From contig NZ_JAGETZ010000004.1 of NCBI RefSeq assembly GCF_017571495.1, forward strand, positions 552,820-616,819: a DNA stretch of 64,000 nucleotides, in the 5' to 3' direction. The notes under the pieces are model-generated. The model searched no databases. It worked only from the letters and a program-made list of their open reading frames with translations, and had not been told where the DNA came from. Origin of the DNA: Hymenobacter negativus (GTDB lineage Bacteria; Bacteroidota; Bacteroidia; Cytophagales; Hymenobacteraceae). The position numbers were made by a program, and so were the translations under genes. Of this stretch, positions 22,990-31,274 are shown piece after piece. Numbering within the stretch: position 1 is the first letter of the stretch; every line of letters starts with the position of its first letter.

Positions 22990-24105
22990 CTAAAACGACA
23001 GCGCAATGCTTGTCGTCACGTTGCCGTAGCTGCGGTTATCGGCGTTATCGCTGCGGGCAAACACGCCCTTCATGCCGTTCAGGTACCTGCCTTCGACTCG
23101 GAAAGCCACGTTGCTGCTGGGGAGGTAGTCGAGGTTTAGCGAGCCGCCGGCTACCCGAAAATTCTGGTCTAGCGCGCCGGGCATAATGCTGCGAATGATG
23201 ATGCCACGCTCGGCGTAGTAGTACTCACCGCGTAGGGTGGCCGAGAATTTTTCTGCCAGTTTCTGCTTCACAAAAACTGACGCCGTGTGCCAGGTATCGT
23301 ACTTCTCACGGGTCACGCTTTGCTGCTTGCCTACGTCGAACACCAGCGCCAGATTGGTACGCTCACTGGCAGCGTAAGTAATGTAGAAATCGTGGAAGTA
23401 GCGGCGACGGATGAGCGAGTCAGTGGGCTGCTCGTTGCCGTAGAAGGTGCTGCTGTTGATGAGGATTTTATCCGAAGGCTTCCACTGAATCTGGGTACCG
23501 AGGGCTTTGGCCTGGTTGGTTTCGCGGATGTTCTGCCAGCCGTTCAGCACTAGTCCGGTCAGGGTCAGCTTGGGACCCACTTCGTACGTGAAGCGGGCTC
23601 CTGACTCGTAGTAAGGCGAATTCTCGGCCGCGATGGAGCGCGTTAAGGTCCAGTTGTCCTTCGAAACAGCCGACTCGAACCCGATGTGCGAGCCGAAAAT
23701 GCCCATGTCCAACCAAGCTTTGGCGAAGGGCCGGAAGCCGGCGTAGGCCTCGTACACGTGCCGCAGCACGGGGTCCTCATTGGCGTAGTTGGCCGATACG
23801 TAGGTGCCCGCGTGCAGGCCCAGCGCGCCGCGCACCTTGCCATCGTCGTAGCGCAGGCCAATGAGGGCCTGGTTGATGGTGAATTCGTTTTGGCGGCCGT
23901 GCGAGTAGAGGAACGGCTGCCGGTCGTTGCCGTTGGCATGCTTGAAATCGTAGCCGTAATAGCCATCCACGAAACCGTAGGTGGTGAGCGGACCGGGCGC
24001 GGGCGTGGCCGGCGCGGCTAAGGCCGGGTCGGTGGTGGGGGTAGTTTGGGCGAGGACGGCACTCGTGCTCAGGGCAACGAGGGCGGGCACTAAAAGATTT
24101 TTCAT
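22990..24105 (-). CDS. Porin-like outer-membrane barrel protein in the kdp operon
   Basis: 371 residues with a signal peptide cut near AQTTP, a short Pro/Ala linker, then a barrel of many alternating strands (YGFVDGYYGYDF, NQALIGLRYDDGKVRGALGLHAGTY, FHDFYITYAASERTNLALVFDVG) and a C-terminal aromatic residue (SIALSF) as in barrel proteins inserted by Bam. It lies between kdpC and kdpD on the same strand, so it is probably made under potassium limitation. A route for potassium or another cation across the outer membrane is an inference from position only. Confidence 0.82.
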   Translation of the reverse strand: MKNLLVPALVALSTSAVLAQTTPTTDPALAAPATPAPGPLTTYGFVDGYYGYDFKHANGNDRQPFLYSHGRQNEFTINQALIGLRYDDGKVRGALGLHAGTYVSANYANEDPVLRHVYEAYAGFRPFAKAWLDMGIFGSHIGFESAVSKDNWTLTRSIAAENSPYYESGARFTYEVGPKLTLTGLVLNGWQNIRETNQAKALGTQIQWKPSDKILINSSTFYGNEQPTDSLIRRRYFHDFYITYAASERTNLALVFDVGKQQSVTREKYDTWHTASVFVKQKLAEKFSATLRGEYYYAERGIIIRSIMPGALDQNFRVAGGSLNLDYLPSSNVAFRVEGRYLNGMKGVFARSDNADNRSYGNVTTSIALSF

Positions 24106-24204
24106 GGAAAGCTAGTCGGCTCCGGGCGCGACAAAAGAGAAGAGAGAAAGACGTGCACCGCAGGCGATGGAGCGTCCATTAAATGGGATATTCCGACAAA
24201 CCTA

Positions 24205-24765
24205 TTACCGCCCAGCTAAAGCATCGAGCGCCAGGTTCAATTTGAGCACGTTCACGTGGTCGGGGCCGAGGGTGCCGGGCTCGATTTGCTGGCGCACCAG
24301 CGCTTCCACGCGGGCAGCATCAAGCTGACGGGCGCGGGCCACGCGGGGCACCTGCACCAGCGCGCCGGCCGGCGAAAGGTGCGGGTCGAGGCCCGAGCCG
24401 CTGGCCGTAATCAGCTCAGCGGGTACGTCGGCGGCTTTCACGCCGGGGTTTTGCAGCAGGAAGGTGTCGAGGCGAGCCTTCACCACGGCCAGGTACTCGG
24501 GGTTGCTGGGGCCCTTGTTGGAGCCGCTGCTGGCGTCGGCGTGGTAGTCGGCGGCCGAGGGGCGGGAGTTGAAATATTCGGGCTTGTCGAATTTCTGGCC
24601 CACGTTGGCGAAGCCCACCACGCGGCCGTTTTTAGCAATCTGGACGCCCTCGCCGTGGCCGGGCGCAAGTTGTGCGGCAGCCCACACCAAGGCAGGATAC
24701 AGCACGCAGCACAGTACCATCATGGCGAGGGTGAGGCGGAGGGCGGAAAAGAGTTGGAATTTCAT
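24205..24765 (-). CDS. kdpC: Potassium-transporting ATPase subunit KdpC
   Basis: 186 residues. One N-terminal membrane helix (LRLTLAMMVLCCVLYPALVWAAAQL) anchors a periplasmic domain with the family motifs FNSRPSAADY, SGSNKGPSNPEY, ASGSGLDPHLSPAGA and the C-terminal VNVLKLNLALD. It stabilises the KdpFABC complex and aids ATP binding by KdpB. The ATG at 24765 gives the usual start (MKFQLFSALRLTL); the open frame upstream runs into a repeat element and is not coding. It lies downstream of kdpB, separated by the repeat. Confidence 0.96.
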   Translation of the reverse strand: MKFQLFSALRLTLAMMVLCCVLYPALVWAAAQLAPGHGEGVQIAKNGRVVGFANVGQKFDKPEYFNSRPSAADYHADASSGSNKGPSNPEYLAVVKARLDTFLLQNPGVKAADVPAELITASGSGLDPHLSPAGALVQVPRVARARQLDAARVEALVRQQIEPGTLGPDHVNVLKLNLALDALAGR

Positions 24766-24778
24766 GGGTTGGGTTTGC

Positions 24779-24934
24779 TTGATGGCGCGGGGGGTTGCCC
24801 CGTGCCGATTATTAGCAGGCCTCTGGCCTGCGGCGCGTGAACGGCTTGCGCTGGATTCGTTCAGAAAATCGTTCCAGGGTGCGGGCCGGAGGCCCGCGAA
24901 TAGGTGGCACGGGGCACAGCCCCGCGCCATCGTT
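24779..24934. repeat. GC-rich inverted-repeat element between kdpB and kdpC (copy 1)
   Basis: About 155 bases. Outer arms GGCGCGGGG...GCCCCGTG and CACGGGGC...CCCCGCGCC, then inner arms GGCCTCTGGCCTGC and GCGGGCCGGAGGCCCGC. Closely matches the copy at 26994-27150, in the same orientation. Confidence 0.9.
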
Positions 24935-24935
24935 C

Positions 24936-26981
24936 TTACAAAAATGCCCCCACCAATAAGTCAATAATTTTGATGCCGATGAAGGGCACCACCACCCCGC
25001 CGAGGCCATAAATGAGCAGGTTGCGGCGCAGTAACGCTGAGGCGCCCACTGGCTTGTAGGCCACGCCTTTCAGTGCCAACGGCACCAGGGCAGGGATGAT
25101 GATGGCGTTGAAAATCACGGCCGAGAGGATGGCCGACTGCGGCGACTTGAGGCCCATGATGTTGAGGGCGCCCAGGGCCGGGATGGCCACCATGAACAGC
25201 GCGGGCACGATGGCGAAGTATTTGGCCACGTCGTTGGCAATGCTGAACGTGGTGAGCGTGCCGCGCGTCATGAGCAACTGCTTGCCGATTTCGACTACTT
25301 CAATGAGCTTGGTGGGGTCGTTGTCGAGGTCCACCATGTTGCCGGCTTCTTTGGCGGCCTGGGTGCCCGAGTTCATAGCGACTCCCACGTCGGCCTGGGC
25401 CAGGGCGGGCGCGTCATTGGTGCCGTCGCCCATCATGGCCACCAGCTTGCCCTGCTGCTGCTCGGCGCGGATGTACTGCATCTTGTCCTCGGGCTTGGCC
25501 TCAGCGATGAAGTCATCCACGCCGGCTTTTTCGGCGATAAATTTGGCGGTGAGCGGGTTGTCGCCGGTCACCATCACGGTTTTAATGCCCATGGCGCGCA
25601 GTCGTGCAAACCGCTCCTGAATACCGGGCTTGATGATATCCTGCAGCTCCACCACGCCCAATACCCGGTCGTTTTCGCTCACCACGAGCGGGGTGCCGCC
25701 GTTGCTGGCCACCGTTTTCACGCGGTCGGCCACGTCGTTGTGGTAGGTTTGGCCGGCCTGTTCGGCCAGCTTGCGGATGGCATCGGCCGCGCCCTTGCGG
25801 ATGCGGGCGCCGCTGGCCAGCGTCACGCCGGAGCTGCGGGTTTCGGCCGTGAACTTGATGAGCTCGGCGCCATTCAGCCGGCTTTGCAGCTGCGCAGGGT
25901 CCACTTTGTTGTCGCGGGCCAGCTCCACGATACTCTTGCCCTCGGGGGTTTCATCGGTGAGGGAGCTCACGGTGGCCTGCTCGATGAATTCCTGCATGGG
26001 CACGCCCGGCGCGGGCCAGAAGTGCGTGGCCTTGCGGTTACCGATGGTGATGGTGCCGGTTTTGTCGAGCAGCAGCACGTCGATGTCGCCGGCAGTTTCC
26101 ACGGCTTTGCCGCTCTTGGTTATGACGTTGGCCCGCAGCGCTCGGTCCATGCCCGCAATGCCGATGGCTGAGAGCAGCCCGCCAATAGTGGTCGGAATCA
26201 GGCACACGAACAGCGCAATAAACGAAGCCACCGCAATGGGCGTGTGCGAGTACGCGGCGAAGGGCTGCAAGGTCACGCACACAATCACGAACACCAGCGT
26301 GAAGCCCGCCAGCAAGATGGTAAGGGCAATTTCATTTGGCGTTTTCTGCCGCGAAGCCCCCTCCACCAGCGCAATCATCTTGTCGAGAAACGACTCGCCG
26401 GGGGCCGTAGTCACCTGCACCACGATGCGGTCACTCAGTACCTTGGTGCCACCCGTCACGCTCGATTTATCGCCGCCCGCCTCCCGAATCACGGGGGCCG
26501 ACTCGCCGGTAATGGCCGACTCGTCGATGGTAGCCAGCCCTTCAATAATCTCGCCGTCGGTGGGAATAATCTCCCCGGCTTCGACCACGAAAACCTGCCC
26601 CTTCTGCAATTGGGCTGACGAAACGGCCTGCATCTGGCCGTTGTCGAGGCGCACGTTGGCGGGCGTGTCCTGGCGGGTTTTGCGGAGTGAATCGGCCTGG
26701 GCCTTGCCCCGCGCCTCGGCAATGGCTTCGGCAAAATTGGCAAAGAGCAAGGTCAGAAACAGCACCACGAACACCGTGAAATTGTAGCCGAAGCTGCCCT
26801 GCGCCGCATCGGGCTTCAGCAGCAGGCCGATGGTGACGAAGAACATCACCACCGTGCCGATTTCCACGGTGAACATCACCGGGTTGCGGAACATGGTACG
26901 CGGGTCGAGCTTGACGAAGGCTTGGCCGACGGCTTCGCGGACCAGCGCGGGTTGAAAGAGGGATTGGGATTGGGTTGCCAT
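24936..26981 (-). CDS. kdpB: Potassium-transporting ATPase subunit KdpB
   Basis: P-type ATPase subunit of 681 residues that hydrolyses ATP to drive potassium uptake through KdpA. The phosphorylated aspartate is D306 in [10 protein letters not shown], the actuator loop is TGES (158-161), the nucleotide-binding part has [11 protein letters not shown] and KGAADAI, and the hinge is [27 protein letters not shown]. About seven hydrophobic segments are visible. Directly adjoining repeat elements lie on each side (24779-24934 and 26994-27150). Order and strand match kdpFABC. Confidence 0.98.
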   Translation of the reverse strand: MATQSQSLFQPALVREAVGQAFVKLDPRTMFRNPVMFTVEIGTVVMFFVTIGLLLKPDAAQGSFGYNFTVFVVLFLTLLFANFAEAIAEARGKAQADSLRKTRQDTPANVRLDNGQMQAVSSAQLQKGQVFVVEAGEIIPTDGEIIEGLATIDESAITGESAPVIREAGGDKSSVTGGTKVLSDRIVVQVTTAPGESFLDKMIALVEGASRQKTPNEIALTILLAGFTLVFVIVCVTLQPFAAYSHTPIAVASFIALFVCLIPTTIGGLLSAIGIAGMDRALRANVITKSGKAVETAGDIDVLLLDKTGTITIGNRKATHFWPAPGVPMQEFIEQATVSSLTDETPEGKSIVELARDNKVDPAQLQSRLNGAELIKFTAETRSSGVTLASGARIRKGAADAIRKLAEQAGQTYHNDVADRVKTVASNGGTPLVVSENDRVLGVVELQDIIKPGIQERFARLRAMGIKTVMVTGDNPLTAKFIAEKAGVDDFIAEAKPEDKMQYIRAEQQQGKLVAMMGDGTNDAPALAQADVGVAMNSGTQAAKEAGNMVDLDNDPTKLIEVVEIGKQLLMTRGTLTTFSIANDVAKYFAIVPALFMVAIPALGALNIMGLKSPQSAILSAVIFNAIIIPALVPLALKGVAYKPVGASALLRRNLLIYGLGGVVVPFIGIKIIDLLVGAFL

Positions 26982-26993
26982 TGTTGTTCGAAG

Positions 26994-27150
26994 GATGGCG
27001 CGGGGCTCTGCCCCGTGCTGATTATGGGCAGGCCTCCGGCCTGCGGGCGCGTGAACGGCTCGCGTTTAAATCGTTCTCAGAATCGTGCTGACAGCGCGGG
27101 CCAGAGGCCCGCTAGCAGTCCGCACGGGGCAAAGCCCCGCGCGATACTTT
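26994..27150. repeat. GC-rich inverted-repeat element between kdpA and kdpB (copy 2)
   Basis: Second copy of the element at 24779-24934, with the same outer GGCGCGGGGC/GCCCCGCGC arms, inner GGCCTCCGGCCTGC arms and the shared GCGCGTGAACGGC segment. It almost touches the kdpA stop codon. Confidence 0.9.
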
Positions 27151-28849
27151 AGTACAGCGTAAAATGCTCGGCCAGCGGGCCCAGCGCCAGGGCCGGGAAG
27201 AAGGCCAGCGCGGCGATAATCCAAATCACGAAGAAGACCATCACGCCGAAGGTGGCGGTATCGACGCGCAGGGTGCCGGCGCTTTCGGGGATGAATTTCT
27301 TGCGGGCCAGCAGCCCGGCAATGGCCACCGGGCCGATGATGGGCAGGTAGCGCGCCAGCACCATCACGATGCCGGTGCTGATGTTCCACCACGGCGTGTT
27401 GTCGCCGAGGCCCTCGAAACCGGAGCCGTTGTTGGCAGCCGAGGAGGTGAATTCGTAGAGCATTTCGGAGAAGCCGTGGTAGCCGGGGTTAGCCAGCCAG
27501 CCGGCGTACTCGGTGGGGTTGCCGGCGTAGAGGTGGGCCGACAGGGCCGTGCCCGTGAGGATGAGCAGCGGGTGCAGCAGCGCCACGATGATGGCAATTT
27601 TCATCTCCCGCGCCTCAATCTTTTTGCCCATGAATTCCGGGGTGCGCCCCACCATCAACCCCGAGATAAATACAGCGATGATGACAAACACGAAGAAGTT
27701 GAGAAAGCCCACGCCCACGCCGCCATAGAAGGCGTTGGTCATCATGCCCAGCAGCTCGGCCATGCCCGAAATGGGCATGTGCGAGTCGTGCATGGAGTTC
27801 ACCGAGCCGCAGGAAATCACGGTGTTGGTGATGCCCCAGTAGGCCGAGGCCGCCGCGCCCAGGCGCACTTCCTTGCCTTCCATGGCGCCCAGGCGCTGGT
27901 CGGCGCCCATCTGCGCGATGGCGGGGTTGCCGTGCATTTCATAGTATACCGTGGGCGCCAGCAGCATCAGGAAGCCCACCGTCATCACCCCGAATACCAT
28001 GTAGGAAAGTTTGGGGCGCTTCAGGTAGTAGCCAAAGGCAAATACCATGGCTAGCGGAATGAGCACCAGCGCAAAGTTCTCGACGGCGTTGGTGAGGTAG
28101 GTGGGGTTTTCGAGCGGGTGTGCCGAGTTGGCCCCGAAAAAGCCGCCGCCGTTGGTGCCCAGTTCCTTGATGGCAATCATGGCGGCGGCCGGGCCGCGGC
28201 TCACGTTCACCGAGTCGCCCTGTACCGTCACGATGGGGGCTTTACCGGCCCAGTTCATGGGCGTGCCCTGGAACACCAGCACCAGCGCCACCACCGTGGC
28301 AATGGGCAGCAGCACGCGGGTGATGCTCTTCACGAAATAGGCGTAAAAGTTGCCTAGCTTCTCGGTGGTGCCTTCTTTGAGGGCGTTGAAGACGACCACG
28401 CAGGCAGCCATGCCGGTGGCGGCCGTCACGAATTGCAGGAAGGTAACGGCAAACAGCTGCGAGAAATACGTCGCGCCCGACTCGCCCGAGTAGTGCTGCA
28501 GGTTGCAGTTCACCAAGAAGGAAATGGCCGTGTTGAAGGCCTGGTCGGGCGTCATCGAGGGGTTGCCGTCGGGGTTGAGCGGCAGCAGGCCCTGGGTGCA
28601 AAACACGAACATGGCCCAGATAAACCACGCCAGGTTGATGGTGAGCAGGGCCACCAGGTGCTGCTGCCAGGTCATGCTGCGGTTGGCGTCGATGCCGCCG
28701 GCGCGGAACAGCAGGCGCTCCAGCGGTGCCAGGAAATCGGTCCAGCTTTTGTCGCCGCGGTAAATCGTGGCCAGATAGCGGCCCAGCGGCAGCGCCAGCA
28801 GCACCGTGCTGCCGAAGATGACGAGGATGCCGAGAAGTTCTTTGTTCAT
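27149..28849 (-). CDS. kdpA: Potassium-transporting ATPase subunit KdpA
   Basis: The potassium-selective channel-like subunit, 566 residues with about ten membrane helices. Family motifs seen include YFVNCNLQHYSGESG-like text (FLVNCNLQHYSGE), the filter-like segments GTNGGGFFGANSAHP and CGSVNSMHDS, and EFTSSAANNGSGFEG near the C-terminus. It belongs to the superfamily of K+ transporters with four pore repeats. The gene follows kdpF and precedes kdpB. The N-terminus MNKELLGILVIFGSTV is as expected. Confidence 0.97.
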   Translation of the reverse strand: MNKELLGILVIFGSTVLLALPLGRYLATIYRGDKSWTDFLAPLERLLFRAGGIDANRSMTWQQHLVALLTINLAWFIWAMFVFCTQGLLPLNPDGNPSMTPDQAFNTAISFLVNCNLQHYSGESGATYFSQLFAVTFLQFVTAATGMAACVVVFNALKEGTTEKLGNFYAYFVKSITRVLLPIATVVALVLVFQGTPMNWAGKAPIVTVQGDSVNVSRGPAAAMIAIKELGTNGGGFFGANSAHPLENPTYLTNAVENFALVLIPLAMVFAFGYYLKRPKLSYMVFGVMTVGFLMLLAPTVYYEMHGNPAIAQMGADQRLGAMEGKEVRLGAAASAYWGITNTVISCGSVNSMHDSHMPISGMAELLGMMTNAFYGGVGVGFLNFFVFVIIAVFISGLMVGRTPEFMGKKIEAREMKIAIIVALLHPLLILTGTALSAHLYAGNPTEYAGWLANPGYHGFSEMLYEFTSSAANNGSGFEGLGDNTPWWNISTGIVMVLARYLPIIGPVAIAGLLARKKFIPESAGTLRVDTATFGVMVFFVIWIIAALAFFPALALGPLAEHFTLY

Positions 28850-28871
28850 AAGTATTGGGGGTGATAACTGT

Positions 28872-28903
28872 CCGTCATATCTCAGCTGCGCTCGATATGA
28901 CGG
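28872..28903. repeat. Short palindrome between kdpF and kdpA
   Basis: CCGTCATAT at 28872 and its mirror ATATGACGG, with the core TCAGCTGCGCTCG that resembles the centre of the GTCATGCTGAG family. Confidence 0.6.
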
Positions 28904-28912
28904 GCCTTCAAA

Positions 28913-28993
28913 TCAAAATTTCTCCGGTTTCAGTAGCACGTAGCAGAGGTAGCCGAACGTGGCGAGGGAGAGGAAAAGCAGGGCGAGCATCAT
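28913..28993 (-). CDS. kdpF: KdpF small membrane subunit
   Basis: 26 codons encoding MMLALLFLSLATFGYLCY followed by VLLKPEKF. One hydrophobic helix and the C-terminal KPEKF-type end are as in KdpF, a lipid-like peptide that stabilises the KdpABC complex. It lies directly before kdpA and 13 bases after the small ORF at 29007-29102. Two adjacent ATG codons (28993 and 28990) are possible starts. Confidence 0.88.
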   Translation of the reverse strand: MMLALLFLSLATFGYLCYVLLKPEKF

Positions 28994-29006
28994 GGCGATG
29001 GCGGGG

Positions 29007-29102
29007 TTAAATGTTGTCGAAAAAATCGACCGATTTGTAGAAGAGCCAGAAGGCACCGAGGCCGGCGACGTAGAGGACCGGAATCATGAGGGCAGCAGCC
29101 AT
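29007..29102 (-). CDS. Small membrane peptide heading the kdp operon
   Basis: 31 residues from the ATG at 29102: MAAALMIPVLYVAGLGAFWL plus FYKSVDFFDNI. One hydrophobic helix followed by an amphipathic acidic end. It is not KdpF, which lies next. A longer frame from 29195 is open, but a promoter candidate at 29149-29163 falls inside that extension, so I favour the short form. A role in assembly or regulation of the K+ ATPase is inferred from position only. Confidence 0.55.
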   Translation of the reverse strand: MAAALMIPVLYVAGLGAFWLFYKSVDFFDNI

Positions 29103-29148
29103 AAGAGTCAGGAGGAACGGGTGAATGATTGGGTGTGCCAGCCCTAGG

Positions 29149-29163
29149 GCAAACCCTGACCCC
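29149..29163 (-). promoter_or_regulatory. Candidate sigma-54 promoter of the kdp operon
   Basis: On minus the sequence reads GG, ten bases, then GC with the -12 element TTTGC, the strict GG-N10-GC spacing of sigma-54 promoters. The -24 side (GGGGTC) is a weak match to TGGCAC. The expected start of transcription lies about 35 bases before the ATG at 29102. An NtrC-type activator gene is next door. Confidence 0.4.
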
Positions 29164-29260
29164 AAGGACCACAGCGCACTGATATCAGGAATCAACCCGC
29201 TGACTATGAATGAGAATAATTTCTATTCGCCTCTTTCCTATCGCACTAGCAGTAGCCAGA

Positions 29261-29299
29261 CCCTAGCGTTTCGCTAGTCCGGTTTGCAAAACGCTAGGG
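29261..29299. promoter_or_regulatory. Palindrome upstream of the kdp promoter, possible activator site
   Basis: Arms CCCTAGCGTTT (29261-29271) and AAACGCTAGGG (29289-29299), with a nested perfect palindrome CTAGCG-TTT-CGCTAG at 29263-29277. It is 110-150 bases upstream of the candidate sigma-54 promoter, the usual distance for an enhancer site. The space 29103-29419 holds no other gene. Confidence 0.4.
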
Positions 29300-29419
29300 C
29301 GCGGCAATGCCGGGAAGCCGCTCCAGAGTGCGGCAGCGGCATTCGGGCCGCATTGGCCCCGCGTTGGCATTTGGCAAAGGGTCTCAACCTGCTCGGTGGA
29401 GCCTTTTCCCGATTCCCTT

Positions 29420-29731
29420 ATGCCCGATTTACTTGCCGAGATTACCCAAGCGGCCAAAGCTTACTACAAGCAGGCCGCCACTTTCCCCCTCACCGCCACC
29501 GACTTCTACGACTGGCTGGATGCGCTGCCGCCTACCCACCGCACCAACGTGCTGGCTCGCGGCTTCGCCGCTAGCCAGGCCGAGCCGGAATTCTTACGCT
29601 TCTGCCTCGAATGGCGCGGCTACAATTGCCGAGAATTCATGGCCAGCCAGCTTTCCGTAGCCGCCTTCGACTTGTGGACCAGCAACGGCGAGTTCAACGG
29701 CGACCTACCGCCGCACGGCATCAGCCGCTAG
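29420..29731 (+). CDS. Hypothetical protein
   Basis: 103 residues from the ATG at 29420 (MPDLLAEITQAAKAYY). It is acidic, without signal peptide or membrane helix, and rich in aromatic residues (FYDWLDALPPTHRTN, FLRFCLEWRGYNCREF). Probably a small helical cytoplasmic protein. I do not recognise the family. It is divergent from the kdp operon and convergent with the sigma-54 regulator, so it does not belong to either unit. Confidence 0.65.
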   Translation: MPDLLAEITQAAKAYYKQAATFPLTATDFYDWLDALPPTHRTNVLARGFAASQAEPEFLRFCLEWRGYNCREFMASQLSVAAFDLWTSNGEFNGDLPPHGISR

Positions 29732-29735
29732 GCCC

Positions 29736-29818
29736 GAGTACCCCGAAGCTGCGCTTCGGCCCAGGCGAACGACGTTCAACGATTCCCACCCAGCCAAAGC
29801 CCAGCTTCGGGGTACTCG
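29736..29818. repeat. Inverted repeat, CGAGTACCCCGAAGCTG family
   Basis: Arms CGAGTACCCCGAAGCTG and CAGCTTCGGGGTACTCG are exact mirrors at the two ends. It lies between converging genes and may also help termination. Related text occurs inside the gene at 55193. Confidence 0.9.
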
Positions 29819-29828
29819 CGCCTGATTG

Positions 29829-31184
29829 CTACAACCCGTATTCCTGAATTTTGCGGTAGAGCGTGGTGTGGGCCACGCCCAGCACGCGGGCCGCTTCGGC
29901 CTTGTTGCCGCCGCATTCCAGCAAAATGCGCTGTACGTGCTGCTTTTCCACGTTGCGCAGGGTGCGCGGGTCGTCGGACATGGGGCTGTCGGGCGCGGCG
30001 GCCAGCTGAATTTCGATGGGCAGGTCTTCCACCGCCAGCGGCTGGTTGGGCGGCGTGAGGATGGAGGCGCGCTCCAGCACGTTCTTCAGCTCGCGCACAT
30101 TGCCGGGCCAATTGTAGCTTTCCAGCGCGCGCAGCGCTTCAGGGCCGATGACGAGGGCGCGCTGGCGCAGCTTCACGGCAAATTGCTGGGCAAAAAACTG
30201 CACCAATGCCGGCACGTCGGCCCGGCGCGCGCTAAGGGCCGGCACTGGAATAACTACCACCGAGAGGCGGTAGTACAGGTCGGGGCGGAAGTGGCCGGCG
30301 TCGGCTTCCTGGCGCAGGTTGCGGTTGGTAGCGGCCACCAGGCGGACGTTCACGCGGGTGGGTTTCGAATCGCCAAGCTTGATGAACTCCTGGGTTTCGA
30401 GGGCGCGCAGCAGCTTGGCCTGGGCGCCGGCTTCCAACTCTCCAATCTCGTCCAGAAACAGGGTGCCGCCGCTGGCTTCCTCAAACTGCCCTTTCTTGTC
30501 CATCATGGCTCCGGTGAAGGCGCCCTTCTTGTAGCCAAACAGCTCCGATTCGAGCAAGTCCTTCGGGAAGGCGCTGCAATTGACGGCCACAAACGGCTTG
30601 CTGCGGCGCGGGCTGCCCTGATGAATGGCCTGAGCAAACAGCTCCTTGCCCGCGCCGGTGGGCCCTTCCAACAGCACGGTGGCCTCGGTGAGGGCTACTT
30701 GCTGAGCAGTCCTCTTGGCCTGCTCCAAGGCCGGCGCGTGCCCAATCATCGAGTCGAAGCTGTATTGCACGCCGACCTTCTTCTCCAAATCGGCCACGCG
30801 GCGCTGCAGGCGGGCTTTTTCGGCGGCGCGCGCCACGACTACCACTAATTGGTCGTCGGCATCACCCTTGGTGAGGTAGTCGAAGGCGCCTTCCTTCATG
30901 GCGCGCACGCCGTCGGCAATGGTGCCGTAGGCCGTCATCAGCACCACCTCGGCCAGGGGCGCGAGGGTTTTGTAGCGCGGCAGCAGGTCGAGGCCGCGCC
31001 CGTCGGGCAGTTTCACGTCGCTCAGCACAACGAGGGTTTCGGCGGCGTAGTCGCGCAGGGTTTCGAGGCCGCGCATGGCATCGGGGGCCTGGCGCACGGT
31101 GTAGCCTTCCAGCTCCAGAGTGCGAGCCACGGCTTGGCGCAGCATGGCTTCGTCGTCGATGAGCAAGATGGTGCCGGTGGGCAT
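29829..31184 (-). CDS. NtrC-family sigma-54-dependent response regulator
   Basis: 451 residues from the ATG at 31184. Receiver domain 1-120 with D10/D11 and the phosphorylated D56 in SDVKLPDG. AAA+ domain with Walker A GPTGAGKE, the sigma-54 contact loop GAFTGA, and Walker B TLFLDEIGELE. The C-terminal Fis-type helix-turn-helix ends with ARVLGVAHTTLYRKIQEY. It activates promoters read by sigma-54 RNA polymerase. It has its own -7 box and lies between the hybrid kinase and the kdp operon, so control of kdp is the natural guess. Classical Kdp systems use the OmpR-type KdpE instead. Confidence 0.93.
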   Translation of the reverse strand: MPTGTILLIDDEAMLRQAVARTLELEGYTVRQAPDAMRGLETLRDYAAETLVVLSDVKLPDGRGLDLLPRYKTLAPLAEVVLMTAYGTIADGVRAMKEGAFDYLTKGDADDQLVVVVARAAEKARLQRRVADLEKKVGVQYSFDSMIGHAPALEQAKRTAQQVALTEATVLLEGPTGAGKELFAQAIHQGSPRRSKPFVAVNCSAFPKDLLESELFGYKKGAFTGAMMDKKGQFEEASGGTLFLDEIGELEAGAQAKLLRALETQEFIKLGDSKPTRVNVRLVAATNRNLRQEADAGHFRPDLYYRLSVVVIPVPALSARRADVPALVQFFAQQFAVKLRQRALVIGPEALRALESYNWPGNVRELKNVLERASILTPPNQPLAVEDLPIEIQLAAAPDSPMSDDPRTLRNVEKQHVQRILLECGGNKAEAARVLGVAHTTLYRKIQEYGL

Positions 31185-31241
31185 GGGGCAGGGAATAAGC
31201 GAATGGGCATTGGCAGACCAAAAACAGCTGTCGATGCCCGG

Positions 31242-31249
31242 CAAAGGTA
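31242..31249 (-). promoter_or_regulatory. -7 box (TACCTTTG) of the sigma-54 regulator gene
   Basis: Full TAnnTTTG match on minus, 58 bases before the ATG at 31184 and just beyond the hybrid kinase stop. Confidence 0.55.
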
Positions 31250-31274
31250 CTTCGGGCAGCAGTCTGCCCCGCTC

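Noticed and set aside
29007..29195. 62-codon version of the small kdp leader ORF
   Set aside because: The extension crosses the GG-N10-GC promoter candidate and adds no recognisable sequence. The 31-codon form with a clean hydrophobic helix is preferred, with low certainty.
29191..29260. Second sigma-54-like site (TGGCTACTGCTAGTGC on minus)
   Set aside because: The spacing between GG and GC is eleven, one more than allowed.
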